From an uncultured Eubacteriales bacterium (lineage in GTDB: Bacteria; Bacillota; Clostridia; Oscillospirales; CAG-272), in the NCBI GenBank assembly GCA_905205065.1, contig CAJLCI010000042.1:1-13567 (forward strand): DNA of 13,567 nucleotides. The letters are read 5' to 3'. Position numbers and translations under genes: made by a program. Every line of letters starts with the position of its first letter. Position 1 is the first letter of the stretch. Below, in pieces: positions 5,536 through 13,516 of the stretch. Under the pieces are notes generated by a model. That model ran no database searches. It was not told the DNA's origin and saw only the letters and a list, made by a program, of their open reading frames with translations.

Positions 5536-6393
5536 TTAATTTAATTTATATTGTTTGCTTTTTATCTGATAAATACCATTTTGAACTCTTTTAAGACCGC
5601 AGCATATAATAAGGAGTGAAAAGTACGCAAGAACTACGGTGGCTCCGGCGGGAGTTGACGCGGACAGGGAAATTATAAGTCCGGTCATAAAACAGATAAT
5701 TGATGCTACGGCGGCAAAAACGGTTGTTGTGCGGTAACTTTTGCATACCTGAATTGCTGCAAGCGTGGGAAAAGCGGTGAGAGCTGTAACGAGCATTACC
5801 CCCATAAATTTCATACCAATTACTATAGTAACCGCGGTAAATACAGCTGTTATATAGCTGTATTTACCGGTATTTATTCCGATTGCGGATGCAAAGGCTC
5901 CGTCAAAATTGACTGCAAAAATACGTCTGTAAAGTATAAAATAACATATTACCACAAGAATTGAACAGACAATACAAATCAGTGTATCAGCGTTTGTAAG
6001 TGTAAACATAGAACCGAACATATAGTCGCTGACATCCATGTTCATGCCTTTGGCCGCTGAAAGAACAAAAGTGCCGACAGCGAGTGCTCCTCCGGAAAAA
6101 AGAGCTATGGAGGCTTCAGAATCACTATGTTCCTTTCCGCGCAGAATCAGAACGGCAGAAATTATAACTGTGGGAATGGACAGCGCCATGGGCGCTATTC
6201 CGGCGGCGAGCGCGACCGATACGGCACAAAAACTTACATGCGATAAACCGTCACCTATCATTGTTCGCTTGCTTGTGACAAGCGTTACTCCGAGAAGTGC
6301 AGAGCAAACCGCAATAAGGGGACCTGCAATCAGCGCTTTTTGAACAAAAGGGTATGACAGCAGGAGCTGAAAATTTTGAAAAAATGTATTCAT
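5536..6393 (-). CDS. Metal ABC transporter permease, ABC-3 family (ZnuB/TroC/MntB-like)
   Basis: A 285-aa integral membrane protein of the ABC-3 family, the membrane channel of zinc or manganese importers. About eight or nine hydrophobic helices are visible. Family marks include the N-terminal SYPFVQKALIAGPLIAVCSA, GDGLSHVSFCAVSVAL (the motif that contacts the ATPase and channel), SGGALAVGTFVLS, and the late GVMLVTALTAFPTLAA stretch. Length is normal. It normally works with a soluble binding protein and an ATPase, neither of which is in the window: the neighbour upstream is a divergent MFS gene. The start ATG at 6393 has no good ribosome binding site, only TTGGTAAAAAC before it. Zinc versus manganese cannot be decided, and no clear Zur box was seen. 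Confidence 0.93.
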   Translation of the reverse strand: MNTFFQNFQLLLSYPFVQKALIAGPLIAVCSALLGVTLVTSKRTMIGDGLSHVSFCAVSVALAAGIAPMALSIPTVIISAVLILRGKEHSDSEASIALFSGGALAVGTFVLSAAKGMNMDVSDYMFGSMFTLTNADTLICIVCSILVVICYFILYRRIFAVNFDGAFASAIGINTGKYSYITAVFTAVTIVIGMKFMGVMLVTALTAFPTLAAIQVCKSYRTTTVFAAVASIICFMTGLIISLSASTPAGATVVLAYFSLLIICCGLKRVQNGIYQIKSKQYKLN

Positions 6394-6670
6394 GTTTTTA
6401 CCAATAATAATTAAATGAGTATGTTTTGTATTCCAAGACAGTTATACCGATAAACGGTCTTTTCTCAGGCATCTGTCGTACAGACGTCAGCTGATTGTTA
6501 GACGATGGTCATTAAATTGATTTTGCTTAACTTTGTTTAATTTGCTTAATTTTCCGGTATATCAGTACCGGCTACATAAATGTCTTATGAAGATGAAATA
6601 TGGAATTCTATATTGAGGATGCCGTATTCATAAATATATTTCTTTTTGTTTCAAAACAAAGGGGTTACAT
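6394..6670. promoter_or_regulatory. Divergent intergenic region with tandem repeats and hairpins
   Basis: This 277-bp gap separates the divergent metal permease and MFS genes. It holds three adjacent 9-10-bp units of TTTGYTTAA (6522-6531, 6532-6540, 6541-6550), a 6-bp-stem hairpin CCGGTA/TACCGG (6554-6571), a small hairpin TCTGT-CGT-ACAGA at 6472-6484, and an ACCG-ataaa-CGGT hairpin followed by CTTTT near 6446-6463. A plausible MFS promoter is TTGAGG (6613-6618), 16 nt, TATATT (6635-6640). The repeats may be operator sites; which gene they control is not clear. No protein-coding frame was supported. Confidence 0.45.
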
Positions 6671-7882
6671 ATGAAAAATATTAAAACTTACCGCGGCGCA
6701 GCCTGCGCTTGCTGTATCGGATGTATTTGTCAGGCGGTTGCAGCTAATCTGATTCCGCTTTTTTTTGTGATATTTTCGGAGATATACAATCTAAGCGTTT
6801 CAGACCTTGCTGTAATTGTGCTTTGCGGTTTTATGGCTCAGATGGTATCCGATACATTTGCAGGTATGTTTTGTGATAAAATCGGTGCGAAATTTTCCGG
6901 AATAATCGCTCATGTTTTTATTTTTACAGGATTGATTTTGCTTGGTATTCTTCCTGAATTTGTTTCTGATGAGTCTGTTTATCCGTGCCTGATAGCAGCT
7001 GTTTCTGTCACGCAAACAGGCGCAGGACTTATTGAGGTACTTGTAAATCCACTGATGGATTCTCTTCCTCGCGGAGAACATTCTTCCGCTATGAGATTCA
7101 GTATTCTGCATTCTTTTTGCAGCATCGGTCAGATTATGGTTATTATATTTACTTCTTTATCGCTGTGTTTTATTGATGATAAAAACTGGACCTTGATACC
7201 CGTGGCATGGGCTTTGCTTCCATTTATTAATTCGATATTTTTCTGCATGGTTTCTTTTCCGGAGTCAGGAGAAAATTCGGAAGATTATGGTGAGAAGCAA
7301 GAGTATGCAGGGAAGGGAAAACGCGGAGGACTGATTCTTATACTTTTTATAATCGGATGCGGAGGGGCCGCCGAGCAGGGTATAGCACAGTGGATTTCCG
7401 CATATGCCGAAAGTACTTTGGGTATCTTTAAATTTGCCGGAGATCTTCTCGGACCGTGTATTTTTGCCGCTCTTATGGGGACGTCGAGAATGCTTTACGG
7501 AATATACGGAAAACGGATTTCGCTTTGCAAGGCCATGCTTTTCAGCGGAAGCGGTGCAGCGTTATGCTATATAATTGCTGGATTTTCCGGACATCCGATT
7601 TTATCGCTTACCGCATGCAGTTTCACCGGATTTTTTGTAGGGCTTATGTGTCCGGGAGCATTTGCTCTTGCTTCCCGTTTGTTTCCCGGAGGAGGGACAA
7701 AAATTTCCGGAAAGCTTGCTCTTTTCGGAGACATAGGCTGTGCGGTAGGTCCTTGGGCTGTTGGAGCTGTTTCCTCGGTAGCAGGGCTGAACACGGGATT
7801 TATGTTTGCGTCGCTGTACCCGTTGTTTTTTACCGCCGCAGTATTATTTTATTTTTATAATTACAGCAAAAAAGGCAAATAA
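6671..7882 (+). CDS. MFS transporter, possibly sugar or sugar-acid permease
   Basis: A 403-aa major facilitator superfamily membrane protein with about 12 hydrophobic segments, split in two halves by a hydrophilic loop (GENSEDYGEKQEYAGKGKR) around residues 200-219. The N-terminal half carries DTFAGMFCDKIGAK at about 61-74, the GX3DRXGXR-type loop between helices 2 and 3. The second half has GAAEQGIAQWISAYAE, which resembles the substrate-facing helix of fucose-permease-type carriers. The ATG at 6671 is preceded at the right distance by AAAGGGG. It is the nearest upstream gene to the isomerase-uxaC pair, but 514 bp away. A role in sugar-acid uptake is inference, and substrate prediction for MFS proteins is weak. 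Unusually many Cys residues (ACACCIGCIC) lie near the N-terminus. Confidence 0.9.
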   Translation: MKNIKTYRGAACACCIGCICQAVAANLIPLFFVIFSEIYNLSVSDLAVIVLCGFMAQMVSDTFAGMFCDKIGAKFSGIIAHVFIFTGLILLGILPEFVSDESVYPCLIAAVSVTQTGAGLIEVLVNPLMDSLPRGEHSSAMRFSILHSFCSIGQIMVIIFTSLSLCFIDDKNWTLIPVAWALLPFINSIFFCMVSFPESGENSEDYGEKQEYAGKGKRGGLILILFIIGCGGAAEQGIAQWISAYAESTLGIFKFAGDLLGPCIFAALMGTSRMLYGIYGKRISLCKAMLFSGSGAALCYIIAGFSGHPILSLTACSFTGFFVGLMCPGAFALASRLFPGGGTKISGKLALFGDIGCAVGPWAVGAVSSVAGLNTGFMFASLYPLFFTAAVLFYFYNYSKKGK

Positions 7883-8322
7883 AACCAATAATATTTTAAC
7901 ACTCTTCCATTATTATGTCAAGAAAAAAATACATACTTTAAATTGATTGGGCACAGTCGGATATTTGAAATATACGAAAATATAGTAAGTTGTAACTGAA
8001 ATCGGGATGTCTGCGTATGTATGACGTTCGCCCTTATACGCGGACTACGATCGTTTTTTCCTATTGTGGTTTGGCTTGGCATCGGAACGCCTTATATCGT
8101 GGCTTTTCCCTCATTGAATGTTCCGGAACAATACTTTACAGAGACGGAATATTACCGAATTAAACTCACTCTATGGAATTCACGAGATATGGAATTCATG
8201 GTATGAAAGATGTTCTTTTTCTCTGAATGCAGATCATATAGTATTGCAGTCGCGAAAAGACTGTGACATATTTTCAATTAATTATATTATTCTTCATGAA
8301 TCTTAAAATTTGTTTAATTGTA
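7883..8322. other. Apparently non-coding intergenic DNA, possibly decayed
   Basis: No supported gene lies in this stretch between the MFS gene and the isomerase promoter. Short frames on both strands lack ribosome binding sites and recognisable motifs. No obvious terminator follows the MFS gene. Base composition rises in GC around 8020-8110, unlike the AT-rich flanks, which may mark a remnant of lost coding sequence. An 11-bp direct repeat TATGGAATTCA occurs at 8172-8182 and 8188-8198, and its 10-bp core also occurs upstream of the MFS gene near 6599. Confidence 0.5.
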
Positions 8323-8351
8323 TTGAAAAGTATTTTTGATTGTGTTATACT
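8323..8351 (+). promoter_or_regulatory. Extended -10 promoter for the isomerase-uxaC operon
   Basis: TTGAAA (8323-8328), a 17-nt spacer and TATACT (8346-8351), with TG one base before the -10. Transcription should start near 8358, giving a leader of about 39 nt. The -10 environment TTGTGTTATACT closely matches TTGTGATATACT of the promoter at 3259-3287. Confidence 0.75.
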
Positions 8352-8396
8352 CAGAAAAGAAACGGAGTTGGATAAACAAGGAAGTGATTTTTTCGG

Positions 8397-9242
8397 ATGC
8401 ACAATGAAATTTTTTGCTCTACTGGGGCTTACATAGGTTATGAAAATAACTATAATCCGGATCTTATACCGGTGTACGGAAGTAAAATCCGATGTGACGC
8501 TTTTGAATTTATGATTGTCAGTACATGGGATGAGTCTCCGGAAAAGATAACAAGAAGACTTTGTAAATCTCCGCTTGTATTTCGGATTCTTCATTCAGAT
8601 AAAGATATAGGAAAACGTCTTTCCGATCACGACTCTGAGGGAGCGTTTTCGCTTTTTTTACAGAGCCTTAACTCCGCGGTTAATATAGGTGCTCAAAAAT
8701 TGGTGCTCCATCTTTGGGGAGGTATAAACTCCGATTGTGACATTGAATACAACATCGGGGAAACAGAAAGAATGCTTTCCGCGTGTCTTAAGTCCGGAGT
8801 TACATTGTGCATTGAAAATGTCCCGTGCAGGTGCGGAGATCCTATAGAGCATTGGCGAAGACTTGCTGTGCGGTATCCGGAAATCAGATTTGTATTTGAC
8901 TCAAGATTTGCTGCATTTGCCGGCGAAACCGATTCGGCCGGCGAAATTTTTACGGCGCCTGAGCTTGCGGGTCGTATTGTTCATATGCATATATCTGATT
9001 TTGTAGGTCCGGCTCATGATTTTAATAAGCTTCGTCCTATTCCGCAGCCGGGAAGGGGAACAATAGATTTTGACAAATTGTTTTCTGTGCTTTCGCCGAT
9101 ATATGACGGAACAATTACTCTTGAGTCGCCGTCGCTTTATGATTGCGGGAGGGTGGATACAGAGGAACTCAATGACTCTCTTGACTATATTAGGCACGGT
9201 ATGAACTGTATGAACATTAAAGAGTCTGAGAAAGGAAATTAA
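8397..9242 (+). CDS. Sugar phosphate isomerase/epimerase-like TIM-barrel protein
   Basis: A 281-aa TIM-barrel protein of the xylose isomerase-like superfamily, probably acting on a sugar or sugar acid with a divalent metal. Core motifs are KLVLHLWGG (101-109, His105), LCIENVP (137-143, Glu140), FVFDSRFA (165-172, Asp168), VHMHISD (195-201, His198), GRGTIDF (219-225) and TLESPS (241-246, Glu243). The usual His after the Asp (in the V-x-D-x-x-H motif) is replaced: the segment reads FDSRFAAF. ATG 8397 follows AAGGAAG by about 12 nt. The gene ends 4 nt before uxaC, so the two are almost certainly co-transcribed and the protein probably acts in uronate metabolism. It is shorter than mannonate dehydratase UxuA, which shares the fold, and lacks its recognisable motifs. 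The exact reaction is unknown. Confidence 0.85.
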   Translation: MHNEIFCSTGAYIGYENNYNPDLIPVYGSKIRCDAFEFMIVSTWDESPEKITRRLCKSPLVFRILHSDKDIGKRLSDHDSEGAFSLFLQSLNSAVNIGAQKLVLHLWGGINSDCDIEYNIGETERMLSACLKSGVTLCIENVPCRCGDPIEHWRRLAVRYPEIRFVFDSRFAAFAGETDSAGEIFTAPELAGRIVHMHISDFVGPAHDFNKLRPIPQPGRGTIDFDKLFSVLSPIYDGTITLESPSLYDCGRVDTEELNDSLDYIRHGMNCMNIKESEKGN

Positions 9243-9246
9243 TATT

Positions 9247-10662
9247 ATGAAAAAATTTATGGGTAAAGACTTTCTTTTGGATAATGAAACGGCAAAATTA
9301 CTGTATCATAATTATGCTGAAAAGCTTCCTATAATCGACTATCACTGTCATGTGCCGCCGAAAGAAATTGAAGAGGACAAGCGTTTTGACAATATAACCG
9401 AGCTTTGGCTGGGAGGCGATCACTATAAGTGGAGAGCTATGCGTTCATGTGGAATCGATGAGAAATATATAACAGGTGACGCTTCTGATTATGAAAAGTT
9501 TAGAGCGTATGTAAAATGTATGCCACGGCTTATCGGTAATCCTCTTTATCATTGGTCGCATCTTGAGCTCAGAAGATATTTTGGATATACGGGAATAATT
9601 TGTGAAAAAAACTGCGATGAAATATGGCAGCTTACAAGTGAACGTCTCAAAAAGCCTTATATGAGCGTACGTAATATTATAAAGGCTTCAAACGTAGATA
9701 TAATATGCACTACTGATGATCCGGCAGACACTCTTGAGTCGCACGATCGGATTGCTTCTGACCGTGATTTTGATGTTAAAGTTTTTCCTGCGTTCCGGCC
9801 TGATAAAGGTATTAATATCGATCGTGACGGGTGGCGGGATTATATCAATCTACTTTCTGCTGTTTCGGGTGTTGAGATTACCGGCCTCGACTCTCTGAAA
9901 GAAGCTTATCGAAACAGAATTTCGTATTTTGCAGAGCATGGCTGCCGTACCGCTGACCACGGAATTGATAATAAAGTTCCGTTCATTCCTGAACGCAATA
10001 TGAAGCATTTGGACGAGATTGTCAAGTCGGCTCTTACTGTCGGAAAATGTTCTGATGCACGTGAGGCAGAAATTTTCAAGACAGAAATGCACCGGTTTCT
10101 TGCAAGCGAATATACAACCCGCGGTTGGGTAATGCAGATTCACTACGGAGTGCTGCGCAATTCCAACAGTGTTATGTTTGAAAAGCTCGGAGCGGATTCC
10201 GGATTTGATATAATTGACGGTCGTACAAGCACGTCGGAGCTTGCCGGACTGCTTGACTGGTTTGCCGAACGAGATGGCTTGCCGAGAACAATACTTTATT
10301 CGATTAATCCGGCAGATAACGCAGCGGTCGGAACGCTTCTCGGAGGCTTTCAGATGTCGGACGGTTCCGGTATGCCAAGAATTATGCAGGGAAGCGCATG
10401 GTGGTTTAATGATAACAAAAACGGTATGGAGACGCAGATGGTATCGCTTGCTAACTTGTCTGCGTTCGGGTGTTTTACCGGCATGCTGACCGACAGCCGC
10501 AGTTTTCTATCTTATACTCGGCATGAATATTTTCGCAGAATTCTGTGCAATTTAATAGGCGGTTGGGTGGAAAAAGGAGAATATCCGGCAGATATTGATT
10601 CGCTTGCAGAGCTGGTTATTAATATTTGCTATAATAATGCTAAGCGTTATTTTGGCTTTTAA
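9247..10662 (+). CDS. uxaC: Glucuronate isomerase
   Basis: A 471-aa cytosolic enzyme of the amidohydrolase-fold uronate isomerase family. It converts D-glucuronate to D-fructuronate and D-galacturonate to D-tagaturonate, the first step of uronate breakdown. It is full length. Recognised features are DYHCHVPP (31-38, with metal-site His33 and His35), LWLGGDHYKWRAMRSCG, the TTDDPADTLESH block, the WVMQIHYGVLRN strand and late AWWFNDNKNGMETQM. The ATG at 9247 is preceded by AAAGGAAA. It follows the TIM-barrel isomerase gene by 4 nt. No other Ashwell-pathway gene (uxaA, uxaB, uxuA, uxuB, kdgK) is in the window, so the remaining steps must be encoded elsewhere or done by the partner protein. A weak terminator hairpin follows. 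Confidence 0.97.
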   Translation: MKKFMGKDFLLDNETAKLLYHNYAEKLPIIDYHCHVPPKEIEEDKRFDNITELWLGGDHYKWRAMRSCGIDEKYITGDASDYEKFRAYVKCMPRLIGNPLYHWSHLELRRYFGYTGIICEKNCDEIWQLTSERLKKPYMSVRNIIKASNVDIICTTDDPADTLESHDRIASDRDFDVKVFPAFRPDKGINIDRDGWRDYINLLSAVSGVEITGLDSLKEAYRNRISYFAEHGCRTADHGIDNKVPFIPERNMKHLDEIVKSALTVGKCSDAREAEIFKTEMHRFLASEYTTRGWVMQIHYGVLRNSNSVMFEKLGADSGFDIIDGRTSTSELAGLLDWFAERDGLPRTILYSINPADNAAVGTLLGGFQMSDGSGMPRIMQGSAWWFNDNKNGMETQMVSLANLSAFGCFTGMLTDSRSFLSYTRHEYFRRILCNLIGGWVEKGEYPADIDSLAELVINICYNNAKRYFGF

Positions 10663-10705
10663 AATAAAAGAACATTCGATGTGCAGTTGTATAGGTGTAT
10701 ATAAG

Positions 10706-10726
10706 ATACTGGCTTGCAGTATTTTT
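10706..10726 (+). terminator. Weak intrinsic terminator after uxaC
   Basis: A 6-bp stem, ATACTG (10706-10711) pairing with CAGTAT (10717-10722), with a 5-nt loop, is followed by a run of T to 10726. It lies about 44 nt after the uxaC stop codon. The stem is short and AT-rich, so read-through into the ABC transporter gene is possible. Confidence 0.55.
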
Positions 10727-10762
10727 ACCATGAAATGACTTTGAAGGGATATGGAGAATTAA

Positions 10763-13480
10763 ATGATTGAAACAATAAATTTGTATAAAAAATATAAGCC
10801 CAAACGCGGGGTTCCGGTTACGGCTATAGATGATGTGTCGCTTAAGTTTCCGGATCGTGGAATGGTGTTTTTGCTCGGAAAATCGGGAAGCGGCAAATCA
10901 ACGCTTCTGAATCTTCTTGGAGGTCTTGACAGATATGACGGCGGAGAGATAATTATTAAGGGAGTATCGTCAAAAAATTTTTCACAGCAGTATTTTGATT
11001 CTTACCGTAATACATACGTCGGTTTTATATTCCAGGAATATAACATTCTTGACGAGTTTACTGTTGGCGCAAATATTGCTCTTGCGATTGAGCTTCAGGG
11101 AAAACGTGCGACGAACGATCAAATTAACTCGATTTTGCGCGAAGTGGATCTTGAGGGCTATGGAAGCCGACGTCCTAACGAGCTATCCGGAGGACAGAAG
11201 CAGCGTGTGGCGATCGCCCGTGCGCTTGTCAAGAATCCGGCGATAATTATGGCTGACGAGCCGACAGGGGCTCTTGATTCAAATACCGGAAAGCAGGTTT
11301 TTGATACTCTGAAAAAGCTGTCTTCCGATAAGCTGATTATATGTGTTTCTCATGACCGTGAATTTGCGGAACAGTATGCGGATCGTATAATTGAACTGTC
11401 GGACGGAAAGGTAATTGACGACGTTACGCTTGATAATTCCGCAGCTGCAGAACAGGCTCTCAGTTTTAATGATAACGAGATAACTGTGCCTGCAGGATAT
11501 GAGCTTACCGAAGAGGACAGGACTTCTATAAACGAGTATATTCGTTCAATTCAGAATAAAGAGTCCAGAATTCTTGTTTCCGGAGGATCTAAAAACAGAT
11601 TTGCTAAAACAGACCAAAGCAAAATAGATATGAAATCGGACGAAAAGTTCGATTTGATTAAGTCTAAACTACCAATAAGAAATGCCGTAAAAATCGGAGC
11701 GAGCGGAATGAAACATAAAAAATTCCGTCTGGTATTTACAATTTTTCTCTCGGTTGTGGCGTTTGCGCTTTTCGGGCTTGCAGATACATTTGGCTCATAC
11801 GATAATATATCGGCTTGTACGCAATCTATTTTGGATACTGGAGTTCGTTTTGCCTCATTTTCTAAAAGTGAAAAAAAGTATTATGATGACGACGATACGA
11901 GATATTACTATAACTCTACAAACCTTGATGAAGATGATATTTCGGAAATCAAAAAAAATACCGGGATTGATGTGACAGGAGTGTACTGTCCTTTGTTTAT
12001 AAATCTTTCTCTTAAAGAATATTATAATGAAGAGGCGGTTCTGACGGACAGTTATTATGATATTTATTCGTCATATCTCGGCGGTTTTGCTGAAATGACG
12101 CAGGAGAATATTGATTCGATGGGTTACAAGTTGGTTGCAGGAGAACTTCCGAGAGGAGACAAGGATGAAATAGCAATCAGTTTATATGTTGCCCAAACGT
12201 TCTTAAAAGCGGGTATTTTGTCGGATGATGGAAGTTATACCTCTATTGACAGTCCCGACTCCCTTGTAGGGTATGAATTTTCATTTGGAGATGTTAACTA
12301 TAGAATTACAGGAATAATTGATACAAAGCTTGATTTTGAACGTTATCTTCCACTTACCGAAGATACAAAATATAATACGGTTACAGATAATCTTATAGAT
12401 TATGTTTTATACAATGAATTTAATTATGAAAAGAATTTTAGCTTTTGTAATACTGCTATAGTTGGAGCAGGATTTATTGATAGAATGATAGAACAGCTTC
12501 CGCCTTTTAGCTATATTAATAATGGAAGTATGGGCTTATCTAATGATGATGGATTATATTTAAATGTAAATTATGCTTCAAAACTTTCTCAGATTGACGA
12601 ATCGTATATTGAATGGCTTGACGGTCAGCCGCGTACTGAACTCGGTGAAAAAGAAATTATAATATCACTTTCCATGTTGCAACCTTATGATATATACAGA
12701 GCAAAAAATTATAGTTTAAGTACAGATAATCTTTCTGATGTTGATCTTGACTCGCTTGGCGAGGCTGTATTTGATTTGGATTGGTATCGGCCTTCGGGAT
12801 CTTATAATACAGAAAACGGCTGGAAGATTGTTGGGATAATTAAGGACGAAGGAAAATACGAAAATATATATGATTCTGTGGTGTTACCTGACAGTTTGTA
12901 TTCTGAGGTTGTTACCGAAGCCGGATTATATTCCTTCGCTGTTGGGGCTATGCCGGAAAATCGCAGCGACATAAAAAATATAGTTGATTATTCTTACAGA
13001 GAAGATGATGTAAGATATAATCTTCAGAATTCCGTCACATATGAACTTAACATGGTAAACGAGGCTTTGGAGATTTTTTCTAAAGTGTTTTTATATGTAG
13101 GAATCGGCTTTGCTGTTTTTGCTTCACTTATGTTTGCCAACTTCATTGGAACGAGTATTTCATATAAGAGACGTGAAATCGGAATTCTTCGTGCTATCGG
13201 ATCGCGTTCAAGCGATGTTTTCAGGATATTCTTTTCAGAAAGCTTTATCATAGCTATGATTAACTTTCTTTTGTCCTCCGCCGGTACAATTGCAGCAACT
13301 CTGTTTTTCAATTTTAAAATAAGAGAGTCTTACGGAATTCTTATCACAGTCCTCAATTTTGGTCTCAGACAGCTTTTGCTTATTTTTGCAGTTGCAGTTG
13401 CAGTTGCTTTTGTCGCTTCCTTTATACCTGTTATGAAGATTGCTTCAAAGCGTCCTATAGATGCTATCAGAAATAAATAG
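10763..13480 (+). CDS. ABC transporter, fused ATPase and FtsX-type permease (MacB-like)
   Basis: A 905-aa single-chain ABC protein. The N-terminal ATPase has Walker A GKSGSGKST (39-47), the Q-loop Gln91, signature LSGGQKQR (141-148), Walker B IIMADEP (161-167) and switch His197. After a polar linker (about 220-320) comes TM1 (about 321-341), a large extracytoplasmic domain (about 345-770), then three helices (about 775-797, 822-848, 868-888) and a PIDAIRNK tail. This is the MacB/FtsX topology. Such proteins are mechanotransmitting exporters for peptides, antibiotics or lipoproteins, or signal partners, rather than importers. The start has GGAGA 7 nt upstream. No separate permease, periplasmic adaptor or two-component system adjoins it. 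The outer domain contains an acidic YYDDDDTRYYYN stretch near residue 371 and looks more AT-rich around 12360-12720 than the ATPase part. The substrate is unknown. Confidence 0.93.
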   Translation: MIETINLYKKYKPKRGVPVTAIDDVSLKFPDRGMVFLLGKSGSGKSTLLNLLGGLDRYDGGEIIIKGVSSKNFSQQYFDSYRNTYVGFIFQEYNILDEFTVGANIALAIELQGKRATNDQINSILREVDLEGYGSRRPNELSGGQKQRVAIARALVKNPAIIMADEPTGALDSNTGKQVFDTLKKLSSDKLIICVSHDREFAEQYADRIIELSDGKVIDDVTLDNSAAAEQALSFNDNEITVPAGYELTEEDRTSINEYIRSIQNKESRILVSGGSKNRFAKTDQSKIDMKSDEKFDLIKSKLPIRNAVKIGASGMKHKKFRLVFTIFLSVVAFALFGLADTFGSYDNISACTQSILDTGVRFASFSKSEKKYYDDDDTRYYYNSTNLDEDDISEIKKNTGIDVTGVYCPLFINLSLKEYYNEEAVLTDSYYDIYSSYLGGFAEMTQENIDSMGYKLVAGELPRGDKDEIAISLYVAQTFLKAGILSDDGSYTSIDSPDSLVGYEFSFGDVNYRITGIIDTKLDFERYLPLTEDTKYNTVTDNLIDYVLYNEFNYEKNFSFCNTAIVGAGFIDRMIEQLPPFSYINNGSMGLSNDDGLYLNVNYASKLSQIDESYIEWLDGQPRTELGEKEIIISLSMLQPYDIYRAKNYSLSTDNLSDVDLDSLGEAVFDLDWYRPSGSYNTENGWKIVGIIKDEGKYENIYDSVVLPDSLYSEVVTEAGLYSFAVGAMPENRSDIKNIVDYSYREDDVRYNLQNSVTYELNMVNEALEIFSKVFLYVGIGFAVFASLMFANFIGTSISYKRREIGILRAIGSRSSDVFRIFFSESFIIAMINFLLSSAGTIAATLFFNFKIRESYGILITVLNFGLRQLLLIFAVAVAVAFVASFIPVMKIASKRPIDAIRNK

Positions 13481-13516
13481 TATAGAAAAACAAAAAACAG
13501 GATGTCTGCGCACTAA

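Noticed and set aside
8021..8206. Plus-strand 61-codon frame (MTFALIRGLRSFFPIV...)
   Set aside because: No ribosome binding site, no family resemblance, and overlapping short frames in other phases; treated as non-coding or decayed.
8005..13510. 11-bp repeat GGATGTCTGCG at 8005 and 13500
   Set aside because: Repeats of this length are expected by chance in a 13.5-kb window, and the flanks do not match.
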